NCBI RefSeq assembly: GCF_001500045.1
Contig: NZ_LQIX01000024.1
Span: forward strand, 1-51,708
Reading direction: 5' to 3'
Length of the DNA: 51,708 nt
Source: Mycobacterium sp. GA-1199
GTDB taxonomy: Bacteria; Actinomycetota; Actinomycetes; Mycobacteriales; Mycobacteriaceae
The notes below the pieces were generated by a model, which did not search any database, was not told the origin of the DNA, and saw nothing but the letters and a program-made list of their open reading frames with translations. Positions 40,975 to 49,383 of this stretch are shown here, one piece after another. Position 1 is the stretch's first letter; every line of letters begins with the position of its first letter. Position numbers and translations under genes: made by a program.

Positions 40975-42457
40975 CCCGCTCGCGCAGGACCTCGCGCAGC
41001 GCCAGGACGTCGACCTTGCCCGACGCCTTGCGGGGGAGGTCGTCGTCGTTGCCGGTGACAAGCCACACCGTCGGTACCTTGAAGCCGCTCAACCGGGTTC
41101 GCGCCTCCGCGCGCAACTCGTCGACGGGGCGTTCCGACACCACGGCGGCGCCGACGGCACCCGCCACGTCGGTCACGATCGCGTTGTGCACGCCGTCGAT
41201 GGTCCGCAACGCGCGCTCCACCTCGCTGGGATAGACCGTCGCGCCGCTGACCTTGAACATGTCATCGCAACGGCCGTGAGAGAACATGAAGCCCTCTTCA
41301 TCGACATGCCCGAGGTCACCGGTGGGGTAGAAGCCGTCACGGGTGAACACGTCTTCGCGGCTGCGGCGGCAGATTCCACGCATGACATGTGGCCCGCGGA
41401 TCTGGATCATTCCGATGGTCCCGGTCGGCACCGGCACACCGCTGTCGGTGTCGACGATGCGGACCTCCATGCCGTCGAAGGGTTTTCCGCAACTGCCCCA
41501 TGCCGAGCGCGGCATATCGGTGTCGGCGGGATAGCCGCAGTAGGGTCCGAATGACTCGGTCATGCCGAACAAATTGGCCCGCGCGCCGGGGGCCGCGCGC
41601 TGCTCGGGTGGCAGCAACGCCTCCATGCTGCCGGGCCGCAGCTCCGAAAGGTCAGCTCCCACGGTGACGTTCGCGCGTGCCATCGCCGCCGCCTGGTCGG
41701 TCCAGCCGCGGAACAGGGTGACGCGTTCACGTTCGAGTAGCCGCAAGGTCGTCTCCGGTCGCGGGATCTCCTCGGTCACCAGCGTGGCGCCGGTCAGCAA
41801 CGCGGACAGCAGACCGCCGGCCAACCCGCCCACCCAGAAGAACGGCATCGGCAGATACAACCGGGTGTCGGCGCAGATGCAACGCGCCGCCAGACCGGAT
41901 CGCACCGCGTCCAAAGCGTTGCCGTGCGAGTGGATCACACCCTTGGGCGGGCCACTGCTGCCGGAGGTGAACATGATCGCCAACGTGTCGCTCGGGGTGA
42001 CGGCGGCCGCGATCTCGTCGACGGGCGCCGCGCCGCCCGGGGGCAGCCGGTCCGCGCGCCAAACCTGGCGCAGGGCGGGAAGACTGCCGCGCTCGGCGCG
42101 GATGTCGTCGAGGTAGCGGTGGCCGCGGAACTCCTCGACGGCCACCACGAACTGCACCGCGGCCATGCGAAGCTGGGCCGCGAGTTCGGGTGGCTGCAAC
42201 AGCGTGCTCAACGGCACCAGTACGGCGCCGACGCGGGTCAGCGCGATCGCGATCCGCACCCACTCGACGCTGTTGGGCATGATCAACGCGACCCGATTGC
42301 CCTTGCCTACGCCCGCAGTCACGAAGGCCGCGGCCAACTCATGCGTGGCGTCGTCGAGCTCGGCATAGGTCATCCTGGCCGACGGGTCGATCACCGCCGG
42401 CTTGTCGCCATGTTCGGCGGCTCGCAGCCGCACCACCGCGTCGATCGTTTCAGACAT
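40967..42457 (-). CDS. AMP-forming acyl-CoA synthetase, ligase 1 of 3
   Basis: 496 residues. The P-loop is TSGSSGPPKG at 164-173. NLFGMTESFGPYCGYP is the A5-like motif, FYPTGDLGHVDEEGF the hinge Asp, and the final lysine lies in PRKASGK near 483. Shorter than fadD15, as usual for ligases of aromatic/branched/short acids. It activates a carboxylic acid to its CoA ester with ATP. It is last in the six-gene leftward transcript (three crotonases, three ligases) and overlaps ligase 2 by 8 bp. The three ligases are similar but not copies, so they may serve related substrates. Confidence 0.93.
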   Translation of the reverse strand: MSETIDAVVRLRAAEHGDKPAVIDPSARMTYAELDDATHELAAAFVTAGVGKGNRVALIMPNSVEWVRIAIALTRVGAVLVPLSTLLQPPELAAQLRMAAVQFVVAVEEFRGHRYLDDIRAERGSLPALRQVWRADRLPPGGAAPVDEIAAAVTPSDTLAIMFTSGSSGPPKGVIHSHGNALDAVRSGLAARCICADTRLYLPMPFFWVGGLAGGLLSALLTGATLVTEEIPRPETTLRLLERERVTLFRGWTDQAAAMARANVTVGADLSELRPGSMEALLPPEQRAAPGARANLFGMTESFGPYCGYPADTDMPRSAWGSCGKPFDGMEVRIVDTDSGVPVPTGTIGMIQIRGPHVMRGICRRSREDVFTRDGFYPTGDLGHVDEEGFMFSHGRCDDMFKVSGATVYPSEVERALRTIDGVHNAIVTDVAGAVGAAVVSERPVDELRAEARTRLSGFKVPTVWLVTGNDDDLPRKASGKVDVLALREVLRERVR

Positions 42458-43961
42458 CGAAAACCTCTGCCAAACGGGACAAGTCGACCTTTCCGCTCGA
42501 CAACACCGGGATATGGGCGGCGGGCACGGCGGCGAACCGCCGGGGGATCTTGTAGGCCGACAACTCGGCCTTGAGTCGTTCGCGGCAGGAGGCCTCGTCG
42601 AACGACGCGCCGTCCTCCAGCGCGACGACCGCGGCGACGAGCTGGCCGCGGTCGGCGTCGGGGAGGCCGATCACGTGCGCGACAGCGCCGCCGGTCACCT
42701 TCGCGATCGCCCGTTCCACCTCGGCGGGTGCGACATTGGCGCCCGCGGTCTTGATCATCGAGCCGCGGCGACCGACGAAATAGAAGAAGCCGTCGGTGTC
42801 CGTGCGGACGAGGTCGCCGGTGTGGAACCAGCCGTCGGCGTCGAAGCACTCCTCGCGGCTGCGCTTGTAATAGCGCTGCATCATGAACGGCCCACGGGCG
42901 CACAGTTCACCGACGGCGCCGGCGCCCACGGGTGCTCCGGTGTCGGGCTCGACGACCTTGACGTCGAATCCGGGTACCGGCTTGCCGAACGATCCGCGCC
43001 GGTGCTCGGGCTGATCGGATTCGTCGGCGCAGGCCAGGATGACGCTGCCGGATTCGGTCATGCCGAGCATGGTGTGGCGCAGTTCGGGGTCGGCGGGCCG
43101 GACGTCGGGTGCCATGATCGGGTACAGGTTGCCTCGCCTGATCGACGACAGATCGCGGCTCGGCAGGCTGGGGTGGCGGGCCAGGTGTGCGATACCGGCC
43201 ACGAACCCGTTGGTCATCGTCGGCTTCTCGGCCTCCAGCAGATCGAGCGTCTCGCCGGCATCGACGGCGTTGGAGCACAACAGCGTTGCGCCTGCGAGAA
43301 GTGTGGCCAGTACGGAGTAGGCGCACCCGCCGATCCAGAAGAACGGCGAATTGCTGAACAGCTTCACCTCGGCGGTCAGCCCGCGGATCTCGTTGAGCAC
43401 CAACTGGTGGTCGAGCAGCCCCGCGTGTGTATGCACCACGCCCTTGGGCGCGCTGGTCGACCCCGACGTGTAGATGATCGCCAATTCGTCGCACGGCTCG
43501 ACGTCGTCTTCGAGCGCGGTCAGCAGTTCGGCGTCGGCGAGCTCCGGGGGCTCGGTGTCGACGAGAACGTGGCGCAGCAGCGGAAGGCCTGTGACGTCGG
43601 CGAGCCGTTGCCGGTAGTCGTGGGACCGGTACGACGCTGTGGCCAAGAGGATCTCGACGTCGGCGTGGCCGAGTTGTTCGCGCATTTCCGGTGCGGTCGC
43701 CAGCGTCGAGACCGGGATGACGACGGCGCCGATCCGCGCGGCGGCCAGCATCGCGACGACGAACGCCGACCCGTTCGGATACAGCACGCCGACGTGCGTG
43801 CCCTTGCCCGCGCCGAGACCGATCAGTCCCCGAGCCAACAGGGCCGATCGGTGTTCGGCGTCGGCATAGTTCAAGCGGTCCGCATCGCAGATCAGCAGAG
43901 GGTGATCACCGCGCGCGGCGGCCTGCGCTCGCAGCACCGAGCCGACGGTGCGATCAGGCAT
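42450..43961 (-). CDS. AMP-forming acyl-CoA synthetase, ligase 2 of 3
   Basis: 503 residues. The P-loop TSGSTSAPKG at 165-174 differs slightly from the usual TSGTTGxPKG, with Ser-Ala in place of Gly-x. HTMLGMTESGSVILAC is the A5 motif, WFHTGDLVRTDTDGF follows, GRRGSMIKTAGANVAP is the hinge, and PVLSSGKVDLSRL holds the catalytic Lys near the C-terminus. Full length for the family. It lies between ligase 3 (8-bp overlap upstream) and ligase 1 (8-bp overlap downstream). Activation of an unknown acid to its CoA ester is expected. Confidence 0.93.
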   Translation of the reverse strand: MPDRTVGSVLRAQAAARGDHPLLICDADRLNYADAEHRSALLARGLIGLGAGKGTHVGVLYPNGSAFVVAMLAAARIGAVVIPVSTLATAPEMREQLGHADVEILLATASYRSHDYRQRLADVTGLPLLRHVLVDTEPPELADAELLTALEDDVEPCDELAIIYTSGSTSAPKGVVHTHAGLLDHQLVLNEIRGLTAEVKLFSNSPFFWIGGCAYSVLATLLAGATLLCSNAVDAGETLDLLEAEKPTMTNGFVAGIAHLARHPSLPSRDLSSIRRGNLYPIMAPDVRPADPELRHTMLGMTESGSVILACADESDQPEHRRGSFGKPVPGFDVKVVEPDTGAPVGAGAVGELCARGPFMMQRYYKRSREECFDADGWFHTGDLVRTDTDGFFYFVGRRGSMIKTAGANVAPAEVERAIAKVTGGAVAHVIGLPDADRGQLVAAVVALEDGASFDEASCRERLKAELSAYKIPRRFAAVPAAHIPVLSSGKVDLSRLAEVFDV

Positions 43962-45423
43962 TGTCGACGGTGGCTTCGACTGTGAAGTGTTGCCGCACCG
44001 CGCTCAGGTCGGGCTTACCCGACGGCGTGCACGGCATCTGTTCGACGATCGCGATCGCCGTGGGAACCTCGTAGCGGGCCAGGCGGTTTCGCAGGAACTC
44101 CTCGAGCGTCGCGGCATCGACGGGTTCGCGGGGCTGCACCATCGCCACCGGCGTCTCGCCGAGTCGTTCGTCGGGCCGACCGACCACGGCGGCGCTGTGC
44201 ACCGCGGGGTGGCTCTCCAGTGCTGCGCGGACATCGTCGGGCATGACCTTGAAACCGCCGCGAATGATCGCCTGATCGGCGCGTCCCAAGATCCACACGA
44301 ACCCGTCGGCATCGATGCGGGCCATGTCGGTGGTGCGCATCCAGTTCGCTGCCGGACCCAACTGGCCGGGCTTGACCTCGAGCAGGCCGGGCGCATCGAC
44401 GCCGAGGGGGCGCCCGTCGTGGTCGACGACGCGCAGCTGTGCGCCGAGGCTGGCTCGCCCCACACTGCCCCGCTTGGTCTGCCAGTACTGGTGGTAATCG
44501 GCCAGCGTCCAGCCGGCGACCCCGCCGCCGAACTCGGTTGCGGCGTAGGACGTCAGAACCGGTATGCCGAACTTCTCGGTGAACGCGTCGGCGTCCTCGG
44601 CGGACAGCGGTGCGGTTCCGGAGGTGACCGCTTGGATGCCGGCCAGATCGTCGCGGGTCAGCTCCGAGTGCAACACCGTGCGCAGTGCGGCCGGCACGAG
44701 CGACACCGCGCGTGGACGGTGCCGTCGCACCGCGTCGGCCCAGCGGTTCAGCTCGAAGCGGTCGAGCAGGACGAACGAACGCCCCTCGCAGACGCACTGC
44801 AGCACCCGAAAGACCCCACCGATGTGCACCAGGGGCGCGTTGACGATGGCCACCCCGCCTCGCAGTTGCCTCGGCGGTGGCGCCTCGTCGTAACCTTTGC
44901 CGATCACGCTGTGCGCCAACATGTCGTACGTCAGATCGATCCGCTTGGGCGGCCCCGTCGTGCCGCTGGTCAGCATCCGCACCGCAACACCGATGCGGTT
45001 CTCCTCTGGCATCAGGGCGCGCGCCGCGGTCAGACGGATGGGATCGGAGACCGTCGAGATGGCCACCATGTCGGTGCCCGGAGTGCGCACCAACCGCGTC
45101 AGGTCCTGCTGTTCGCCGATCACCACCGGTAGCGCAAGCGCGTCGAGGTCGGGCCTGATGCGGTCGTCGCCGCGGGAGGGGTTGACGACCACCACGGTGC
45201 CCCCGCCCAGCAGGACACCGAGGAAGCTCGCGACGTGGGCAGGCGTGTTGCGCAACAACATTCCGACCTGCCGACCCGTCACCCCGACACCGTGGATCTG
45301 GGCGGCCAGTCCGGCCAACTGGCCCCACGTGACCCATTCGCCGTCGTATTCGATGGCGGGCGCGTCCGCATCGAGGGCGAGGACATCCCTGATGCGTTGG
45401 CGCAGCGCGTGATCACCCATCAT
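43954..45423 (-). CDS. AMP-forming acyl-CoA synthetase, ligase 3 of 3
   Basis: 489 residues. The P-loop TSGTTGPPKR at 152-161. VLTSYAATEFGGGVAGW is the A5 motif region, and GRADQAIIRGGFKVMPDDVRAAL the hinge. PCTPSGKPDLSAV carries the final catalytic Lys. ATG 45423 (or 45420) overlaps the crotonase stop by ATGA, and its own stop overlaps ligase 2 by 8 bp. It is the most divergent of the three by eye, with a shorter N-terminal part. Acid specificity unknown; CoA ligation in the cytoplasm is expected. Confidence 0.92.
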   Translation of the reverse strand: MMGDHALRQRIRDVLALDADAPAIEYDGEWVTWGQLAGLAAQIHGVGVTGRQVGMLLRNTPAHVASFLGVLLGGGTVVVVNPSRGDDRIRPDLDALALPVVIGEQQDLTRLVRTPGTDMVAISTVSDPIRLTAARALMPEENRIGVAVRMLTSGTTGPPKRIDLTYDMLAHSVIGKGYDEAPPPRQLRGGVAIVNAPLVHIGGVFRVLQCVCEGRSFVLLDRFELNRWADAVRRHRPRAVSLVPAALRTVLHSELTRDDLAGIQAVTSGTAPLSAEDADAFTEKFGIPVLTSYAATEFGGGVAGWTLADYHQYWQTKRGSVGRASLGAQLRVVDHDGRPLGVDAPGLLEVKPGQLGPAANWMRTTDMARIDADGFVWILGRADQAIIRGGFKVMPDDVRAALESHPAVHSAAVVGRPDERLGETPVAMVQPREPVDAATLEEFLRNRLARYEVPTAIAIVEQMPCTPSGKPDLSAVRQHFTVEATVDNA

Positions 45424-46214
45424 CGGATCCTCGGTTCGGACCGTACGATCGGCGGCGCTTGGGCCAGCTCGGCCTGGCCGAGCGGATTGCCCAGCCGGGT
45501 GTAGATCAGGTTCTGCTCCATCGCCGCGCGGTACGGCTTCTCCAGCGACTCCCAGATCGCCTTGACGGTGCCTTGTGTCGCCGACGGTGGCTTTGCGGCG
45601 ATGCCGGCGGCGATCTCATGCGCTCGCGTCCACAGGCGGTCGACGGGCACCACCTCGGTCACCAGGCCCATCTGCAGTGCCGTGGCGGCGCTGATGCGTT
45701 CGTCGTTGCCCATCAACGCGATTCGCAGCGACTGGGCCAGCCCGACGCGACGCATCAGCCCGATTGGCTCCAGCGCGCACACCAGGCCGGCGCTCACGTG
45801 GGAGTCGAAGAAGGTGGCATCTTGCGAACAGATGACCACGTCGGCCTCGTTGAGGAAGTAGAACGCCCCCGCGGTGCACATGCCTTGTACCGCGCAGACG
45901 ACCGGCTTCCACATCTTCTGCCACTTCGGGCTGAGGTGCTCGCCGGGATCCTCGTGGTTCCATACGTTGTCCGGCTGGCCGTAGGACGCCTTGATGTCCA
46001 GGCCCGCGCTGAACGCGCGGTCGCCCGCCGCGCGGAGCACCACCGCGTTGACGGCGTCGTCGTTCTTGACCAGGTGCCACGCCTGCGACATCTCCTCGCA
46101 CATGGTGCGGTTGAAGGCGTTCAGCGACTCCGGTCGGTTCAGCGTGATGGTCGCGACGTGGTCGGTGGCGTCCACATCGAGGGTGATCGTCTCGAATGTC
46201 ACCGGCGCGTTCAT
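45420..46214 (-). CDS. Crotonase-superfamily protein, no classical Glu pair
   Basis: 264 residues. ITLNRPESLNAFNRTMCEEM, RAFSAGLDIKASYG (oxyanion strand), AVQGMCTAGAFYFLNEADVVICSQDATFFDSHVSAGL define the fold. By eye against rat hydratase, Glu144 is Tyr and Glu164 is His. So it probably does not hydrate 2-enoyl-CoA in the ordinary way; isomerase, hydrolase or ring-cleaving roles are known for such variants in the superfamily. Start ATG 46214, overlapping the previous stop by ATGA. It lies next to two further crotonases and three ligases in one transcript. Confidence 0.9.
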   Translation of the reverse strand: MNAPVTFETITLDVDATDHVATITLNRPESLNAFNRTMCEEMSQAWHLVKNDDAVNAVVLRAAGDRAFSAGLDIKASYGQPDNVWNHEDPGEHLSPKWQKMWKPVVCAVQGMCTAGAFYFLNEADVVICSQDATFFDSHVSAGLVCALEPIGLMRRVGLAQSLRIALMGNDERISAATALQMGLVTEVVPVDRLWTRAHEIAAGIAAKPPSATQGTVKAIWESLEKPYRAAMEQNLIYTRLGNPLGQAELAQAPPIVRSEPRIR

Positions 46215-47020
46215 CGGCACTGCCAGTTGGGGGCGCGCTTCTCCATGAAAGCCTTGGGGCCCTCGGCGGCGTCGTCGGTGCGGACCACCCGCTCACGGAA
46301 CGTCTCGGCGAGGATCTCGGCCTCGTGCAGCGGTAGGTCCAGCGTCTTGTGGATGGCCAGCCGGGTGCCACGGACCGCAAGCGGGGCATTGGAGTTCACG
46401 ATGTCGGCGATCTCGTGCGCGCGCTCCAACAGCCGGTCGTGCTCCACGACTTCGCTGATCATCCCCAGCTCGTAGGCCCGTTCGGCACTCATCCGCTCAT
46501 GTTTCCCCATCAGCGCCATGCGCAGCGCGATGTTGCGGGGCAGGATCCGCGCCAGGCGGACCATTTCGCGTCCCGCGACCAGCCCGATGCTCACGTGCGG
46601 ATCGAAGAACGTGGCTTTGTCGGAGGCGATCGCGATGTCGCCGGTGGTGATCCAGTCCAGCCCGGCGCCACAACACAATCCGTTCACCGCCGTCAGGACC
46701 GGCTTGGCCATCCGCCGGAACGGGGGAGTGCCCTCCTGCGGGGCCTCCCACTGTTCGTAGGTGGACAGATACGGCCGCTCGTAGATGACGCGGCCGTCCT
46801 CGGGGATCTCGCCGACGTCGGCGCCGGTGCAGAACGCGCGGCCCGTGCCCGTCACGATCAGGATCCAGATGTCGTCGTCGTTCTCGGCTTCGTCGTAGGC
46901 GGCGCGAAGTTCGGTGACCATGTGCGGGCTCAGCGCATTGAGCGCATTCGGCCGGTTCAAGGTGATCGTGGCCTTGTGCCCGTCGACTTCGTATTTGATG
47001 TCGTCAAAAGTGTGGGACAT
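46211..47020 (-). CDS. Crotonase-superfamily protein, Asp/His in place of Glu pair
   Basis: 269 residues. ITLNRPNALNALSPHMVTEL, RAFCTGADVGEIPEDG, AVNGLCCGAGLDWITTGDIAIASDKATFFDPHVSIGLVAG. Glu144 is Asp and Glu164 is His by eye. Resembles its downstream neighbour (His in the same place), suggesting a shared unusual chemistry or a recent duplication. Start ATG 47020, followed 4 bp into the next crotonase. The long loop VIYERPYLSTYEQWEAPQ probably shapes a substrate pocket. It may process a cyclic or unsaturated CoA ester. Confidence 0.9.
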   Translation of the reverse strand: MSHTFDDIKYEVDGHKATITLNRPNALNALSPHMVTELRAAYDEAENDDDIWILIVTGTGRAFCTGADVGEIPEDGRVIYERPYLSTYEQWEAPQEGTPPFRRMAKPVLTAVNGLCCGAGLDWITTGDIAIASDKATFFDPHVSIGLVAGREMVRLARILPRNIALRMALMGKHERMSAERAYELGMISEVVEHDRLLERAHEIADIVNSNAPLAVRGTRLAIHKTLDLPLHEAEILAETFRERVVRTDDAAEGPKAFMEKRAPNWQCR

Positions 47021-47035
47021 TCCTGTTCCTATCCC

Positions 47036-47857
47036 TCAGCGCCCTTGGAATTCCGGCGGGCGCTTGTCACGGAACGCCGCCAGCCCTTCTTTGAAATCGG
47101 TGGTCCGGCAGGATAACTCGACGTTGTAGAGCTCCCTGTTCATGGTGTCGGAGAGCGATGCGTGCTGGCCGTAGTGGATGGACTGTTTGGCCAGGCCGAG
47201 CGCGACGGTCGGTCCGGACGCCAACCGCTCGACGAGTTCGTCGCTCACCGCAGACAATTCGGATTCAGGTACCGCGGCGTGGATCAGGCCCCACTCGGTC
47301 GCGTCGGCGCCGCTGACCTTCTCGCCCAGCAGCAGCATCCGCTTGGCGCGTGCCAGGCCGATGAGCCGGGGCAACAGCCAGGACGAACCCGAGTCGGGGC
47401 TGAAACCGCGGCCGAGGAACGGCTCCCAGAACACGGCGTCTTCCGCGGCGACGGTGAAGTCGGCTGCCAGCGCGAGGTTGCACCCCAGGGCAGCGGCCCA
47501 TCCGCGCACCGTGCACACCACCGGCAGGTGCAGCGTGTGGATCAGTTCGACGACCCGGTGTGCGGTGTGGGGTTGGCGCCGGACGATATCCCCGGTCCGC
47601 GGGCGCTGACCACCGGCATTGGACGCCACCCAGTCCACCCCCGCGCAGAAATCCGACCCGTCGCCGCGGATGAGCACGACCCGCAGGGAGTCGTCGGTGG
47701 CGGCGGCGGTCAACGTCGCTACGAGTGTGTCGGTCATGCTGCGGCTCAACGCGTTACGCCGCGCGGGCCGGCTCAGCTTGATGCGCAGTATCGCGTCGTC
47801 GCGTGATGTCTGCACCACGCCCTCGTCGGCCGCATCGGTCACCGTTGAATCCGCCAA
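47036..47857 (-). CDS. Crotonase-superfamily protein, first gene of the leftward transcript
   Basis: 273 residues. IKLSRPARRNALSRSMTDTLV, SDFCAGVDWVASNAGGQRP, TVRGWAAALGCNLALAADFTVAAEDAVFWEPFLGRGFSPDSG. Glu144 is Asn and Glu164 is Phe by eye, so classical hydratase catalysis is not expected. The best start is TTG 47857; GTG 47842 is possible. TATAGC on the minus strand lies ~8 bases before the TTG, so it may be leaderless. It begins the six-gene unit and is divergent from the hotdog gene across a palindromic operator. Expected to act early in the pathway. Confidence 0.88.
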   Translation of the reverse strand: MADSTVTDAADEGVVQTSRDDAILRIKLSRPARRNALSRSMTDTLVATLTAAATDDSLRVVLIRGDGSDFCAGVDWVASNAGGQRPRTGDIVRRQPHTAHRVVELIHTLHLPVVCTVRGWAAALGCNLALAADFTVAAEDAVFWEPFLGRGFSPDSGSSWLLPRLIGLARAKRMLLLGEKVSGADATEWGLIHAAVPESELSAVSDELVERLASGPTVALGLAKQSIHYGQHASLSDTMNRELYNVELSCRTTDFKEGLAAFRDKRPPEFQGR

Positions 47858-47886
47858 TCTCGAGCTATACGGTTAGACATACAGTA

Positions 47887-47910
47887 TTGCTATCTTGTAC
47901 AAGTTAGCAA
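47887..47910. promoter_or_regulatory. 24-bp near-perfect palindrome (candidate GntR/TetR operator)
   Basis: Left half TTGCTATCTTGT (47887-47898), right half ACAAGTTAGCAA (47899-47910); 11 of 12 pairs match. Centre CTTGTACAAG. It is 44 bp before the hotdog start and 30 bp before the crotonase start, so one bound dimer could control both directions. The GntR at 48601-49374 is the leading candidate. Confidence 0.65.
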
Positions 47911-47953
47911 GGACAGCGGTCGAATAGACGGCGCCGCCGACGAGAGGCCATCG

Positions 47954-48604
47954 ATGGCACAGGACACGCCCAGCTACGGCGAGCAACCGCTGGCGCAGAC
48001 CGTCGCCGCCGCGGGCGCCCTTCGCCGACTCAGCAGTCTGCTGCTCTCGCTCGAACACGAACATTCGACCGTCGATGTGATGCTGCGCCAGATCGACGAG
48101 TGGGAACGCGAGCTCGCGTCGGCGGCACCCCCGGATCCGACACCGCGCATCGGACCCGACGCCGCCGAGTCGCAACGCGTCTACCTCGACCACGCCTTCG
48201 ACATCGGCGCCTACAACCCGGCGTTCCCCGAATACACCGTCGACGAGCTAGGCGCCGACACCGCGTCGGGGCGGGTCACGTTCCCGGTCGTGTTCGAAGG
48301 TCCGCCGGGCCTGGTCAACGGTGGATTCCTCGCGGTGTTCTTCGACTGCGTGACCCAGCACCACAGCTGCGCGACCGGCCGAACCGGCAAGACCCGCTCG
48401 CTGACCGTCACCTTCCGCAGGCCGACGCCGATCCTCACCGAGCTGAGGTTCGACGTGGCCCGCGCGGAGGCCGACGGTCGCGTGACGTCCACGGCACGGC
48501 TGCTGCTCGGTGACGAGGTGTTGTGCACCGGCGAGTTCAGCACGTCGGCGTCCTCACCAGAGCGGCTGTCGGTCTTTCAGTTCGGGAAGCGCCGGACGAG
48601 ATGA
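47954..48604 (+). CDS. PaaI-type hotdog-fold protein (possible thioesterase)
   Basis: 216 residues. An N-terminal ~80-residue helical part is followed by a hotdog domain (~85-215): GRVTFPVVFEGPPGLVNGGFLAVFFDCVTQHHSCATGRTGKTRSLTVTFRRPTPILTELRF. GPPGLVNGGFLAVFFDCV is the PaaI/4HBT-like motif with the acidic residue in the long helix. Such proteins hydrolyse acyl-CoAs, often to release dead-end CoA esters and regenerate CoA. Start ATG 47954. ATGA overlap with the GntR gene. It fits a housekeeping role in the island: freeing stalled CoA. Confidence 0.85.
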   Translation: MAQDTPSYGEQPLAQTVAAAGALRRLSSLLLSLEHEHSTVDVMLRQIDEWERELASAAPPDPTPRIGPDAAESQRVYLDHAFDIGAYNPAFPEYTVDELGADTASGRVTFPVVFEGPPGLVNGGFLAVFFDCVTQHHSCATGRTGKTRSLTVTFRRPTPILTELRFDVARAEADGRVTSTARLLLGDEVLCTGEFSTSASSPERLSVFQFGKRRTR

Positions 48605-49374
48605 CCAACGCGCACAGGATTCGTCAGCCGCGAGTGGCGGAGATCATCGCCGCGCGGTTGCGGGACGACATCCTGTCCGGGCGGCTCAAGGAGGGCGATG
48701 TGCTGCCGTCTCAAGACGGCCTGCTCGCCGAGTTCGGAGTGAGCCCTCCGGCGTTGCGTGAGGCGATCCACATCCTCGAGACGGACGGGCTGATCTCGGT
48801 GCGGCGGGGCAATATGGGCGGTGCGATCGTGCATCAACCGTCGGCGGACCGGACCGCGCACATGATCAGCATGGTGTTGCAGGCGCGCTCGGCGACACCG
48901 GCGGACGTCAGCGGCGCGTTGCTGCACCTCGAACCGATCTGCGCGAGCATGTGCGCCGCCAGGGCCGACCGCATAACCGAGGTCGTACCCCATCTCGAGG
49001 ACGAGATACGAAGGCAGATCGACGAATTCGACGATCCGGCACGATACGTCCCCAACGCCCGGCGGTTCCACGAAACGATCGTCTCCCGTTGCGGCAACGA
49101 GCCGATGATCCTGTTGATCGGCTCCTTGGAGCTGATCTGGTCGGCGCACGAGTCGTCGGTGTGGGGAGACGAGACCGGAGCCGATCCGATGAACGACAAG
49201 ACGATGCGGGCCGCGCTGCGGGATCACCAACGCCTGCTCGACGCGATCCGCGACGGCAACCAGTCCCGTGCCGCCAAGCTCGCTGCCGACCATCTTGCGG
49301 TCGCCCGGCGCAACACGCTCGCGGCCGGAACGGACAAAACCATTGAGGCCAAGCTCATTTCCGACGTTCAGTGA
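48601..49374 (+). CDS. GntR-family transcriptional regulator (FCD type)
   Basis: 257 residues. Winged HTH: RQPRVAEIIAARLRDDILSGRLKEGDVLPSQDGLLAEFGVSPPALREAIHILETDGLISVRRGNMGGAIVH. FCD domain: RRFHETIVSRCGNEPMILLIG and RDHQRLLDAIRDGNQSRAAKLAADHL, with His/Asp ligand positions. Start ATG 48601 overlaps the hotdog stop by four bases; the next gene begins 9 bp after. FadR-like regulators of this type respond to acyl-CoA or carboxylate effectors. It probably binds the palindrome at 47887, controlling both the hotdog-GntR unit and the crotonase-ligase unit. Confidence 0.93.
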   Translation: MTNAHRIRQPRVAEIIAARLRDDILSGRLKEGDVLPSQDGLLAEFGVSPPALREAIHILETDGLISVRRGNMGGAIVHQPSADRTAHMISMVLQARSATPADVSGALLHLEPICASMCAARADRITEVVPHLEDEIRRQIDEFDDPARYVPNARRFHETIVSRCGNEPMILLIGSLELIWSAHESSVWGDETGADPMNDKTMRAALRDHQRLLDAIRDGNQSRAAKLAADHLAVARRNTLAAGTDKTIEAKLISDVQ

Positions 49375-49383
49375 GGACACGCC

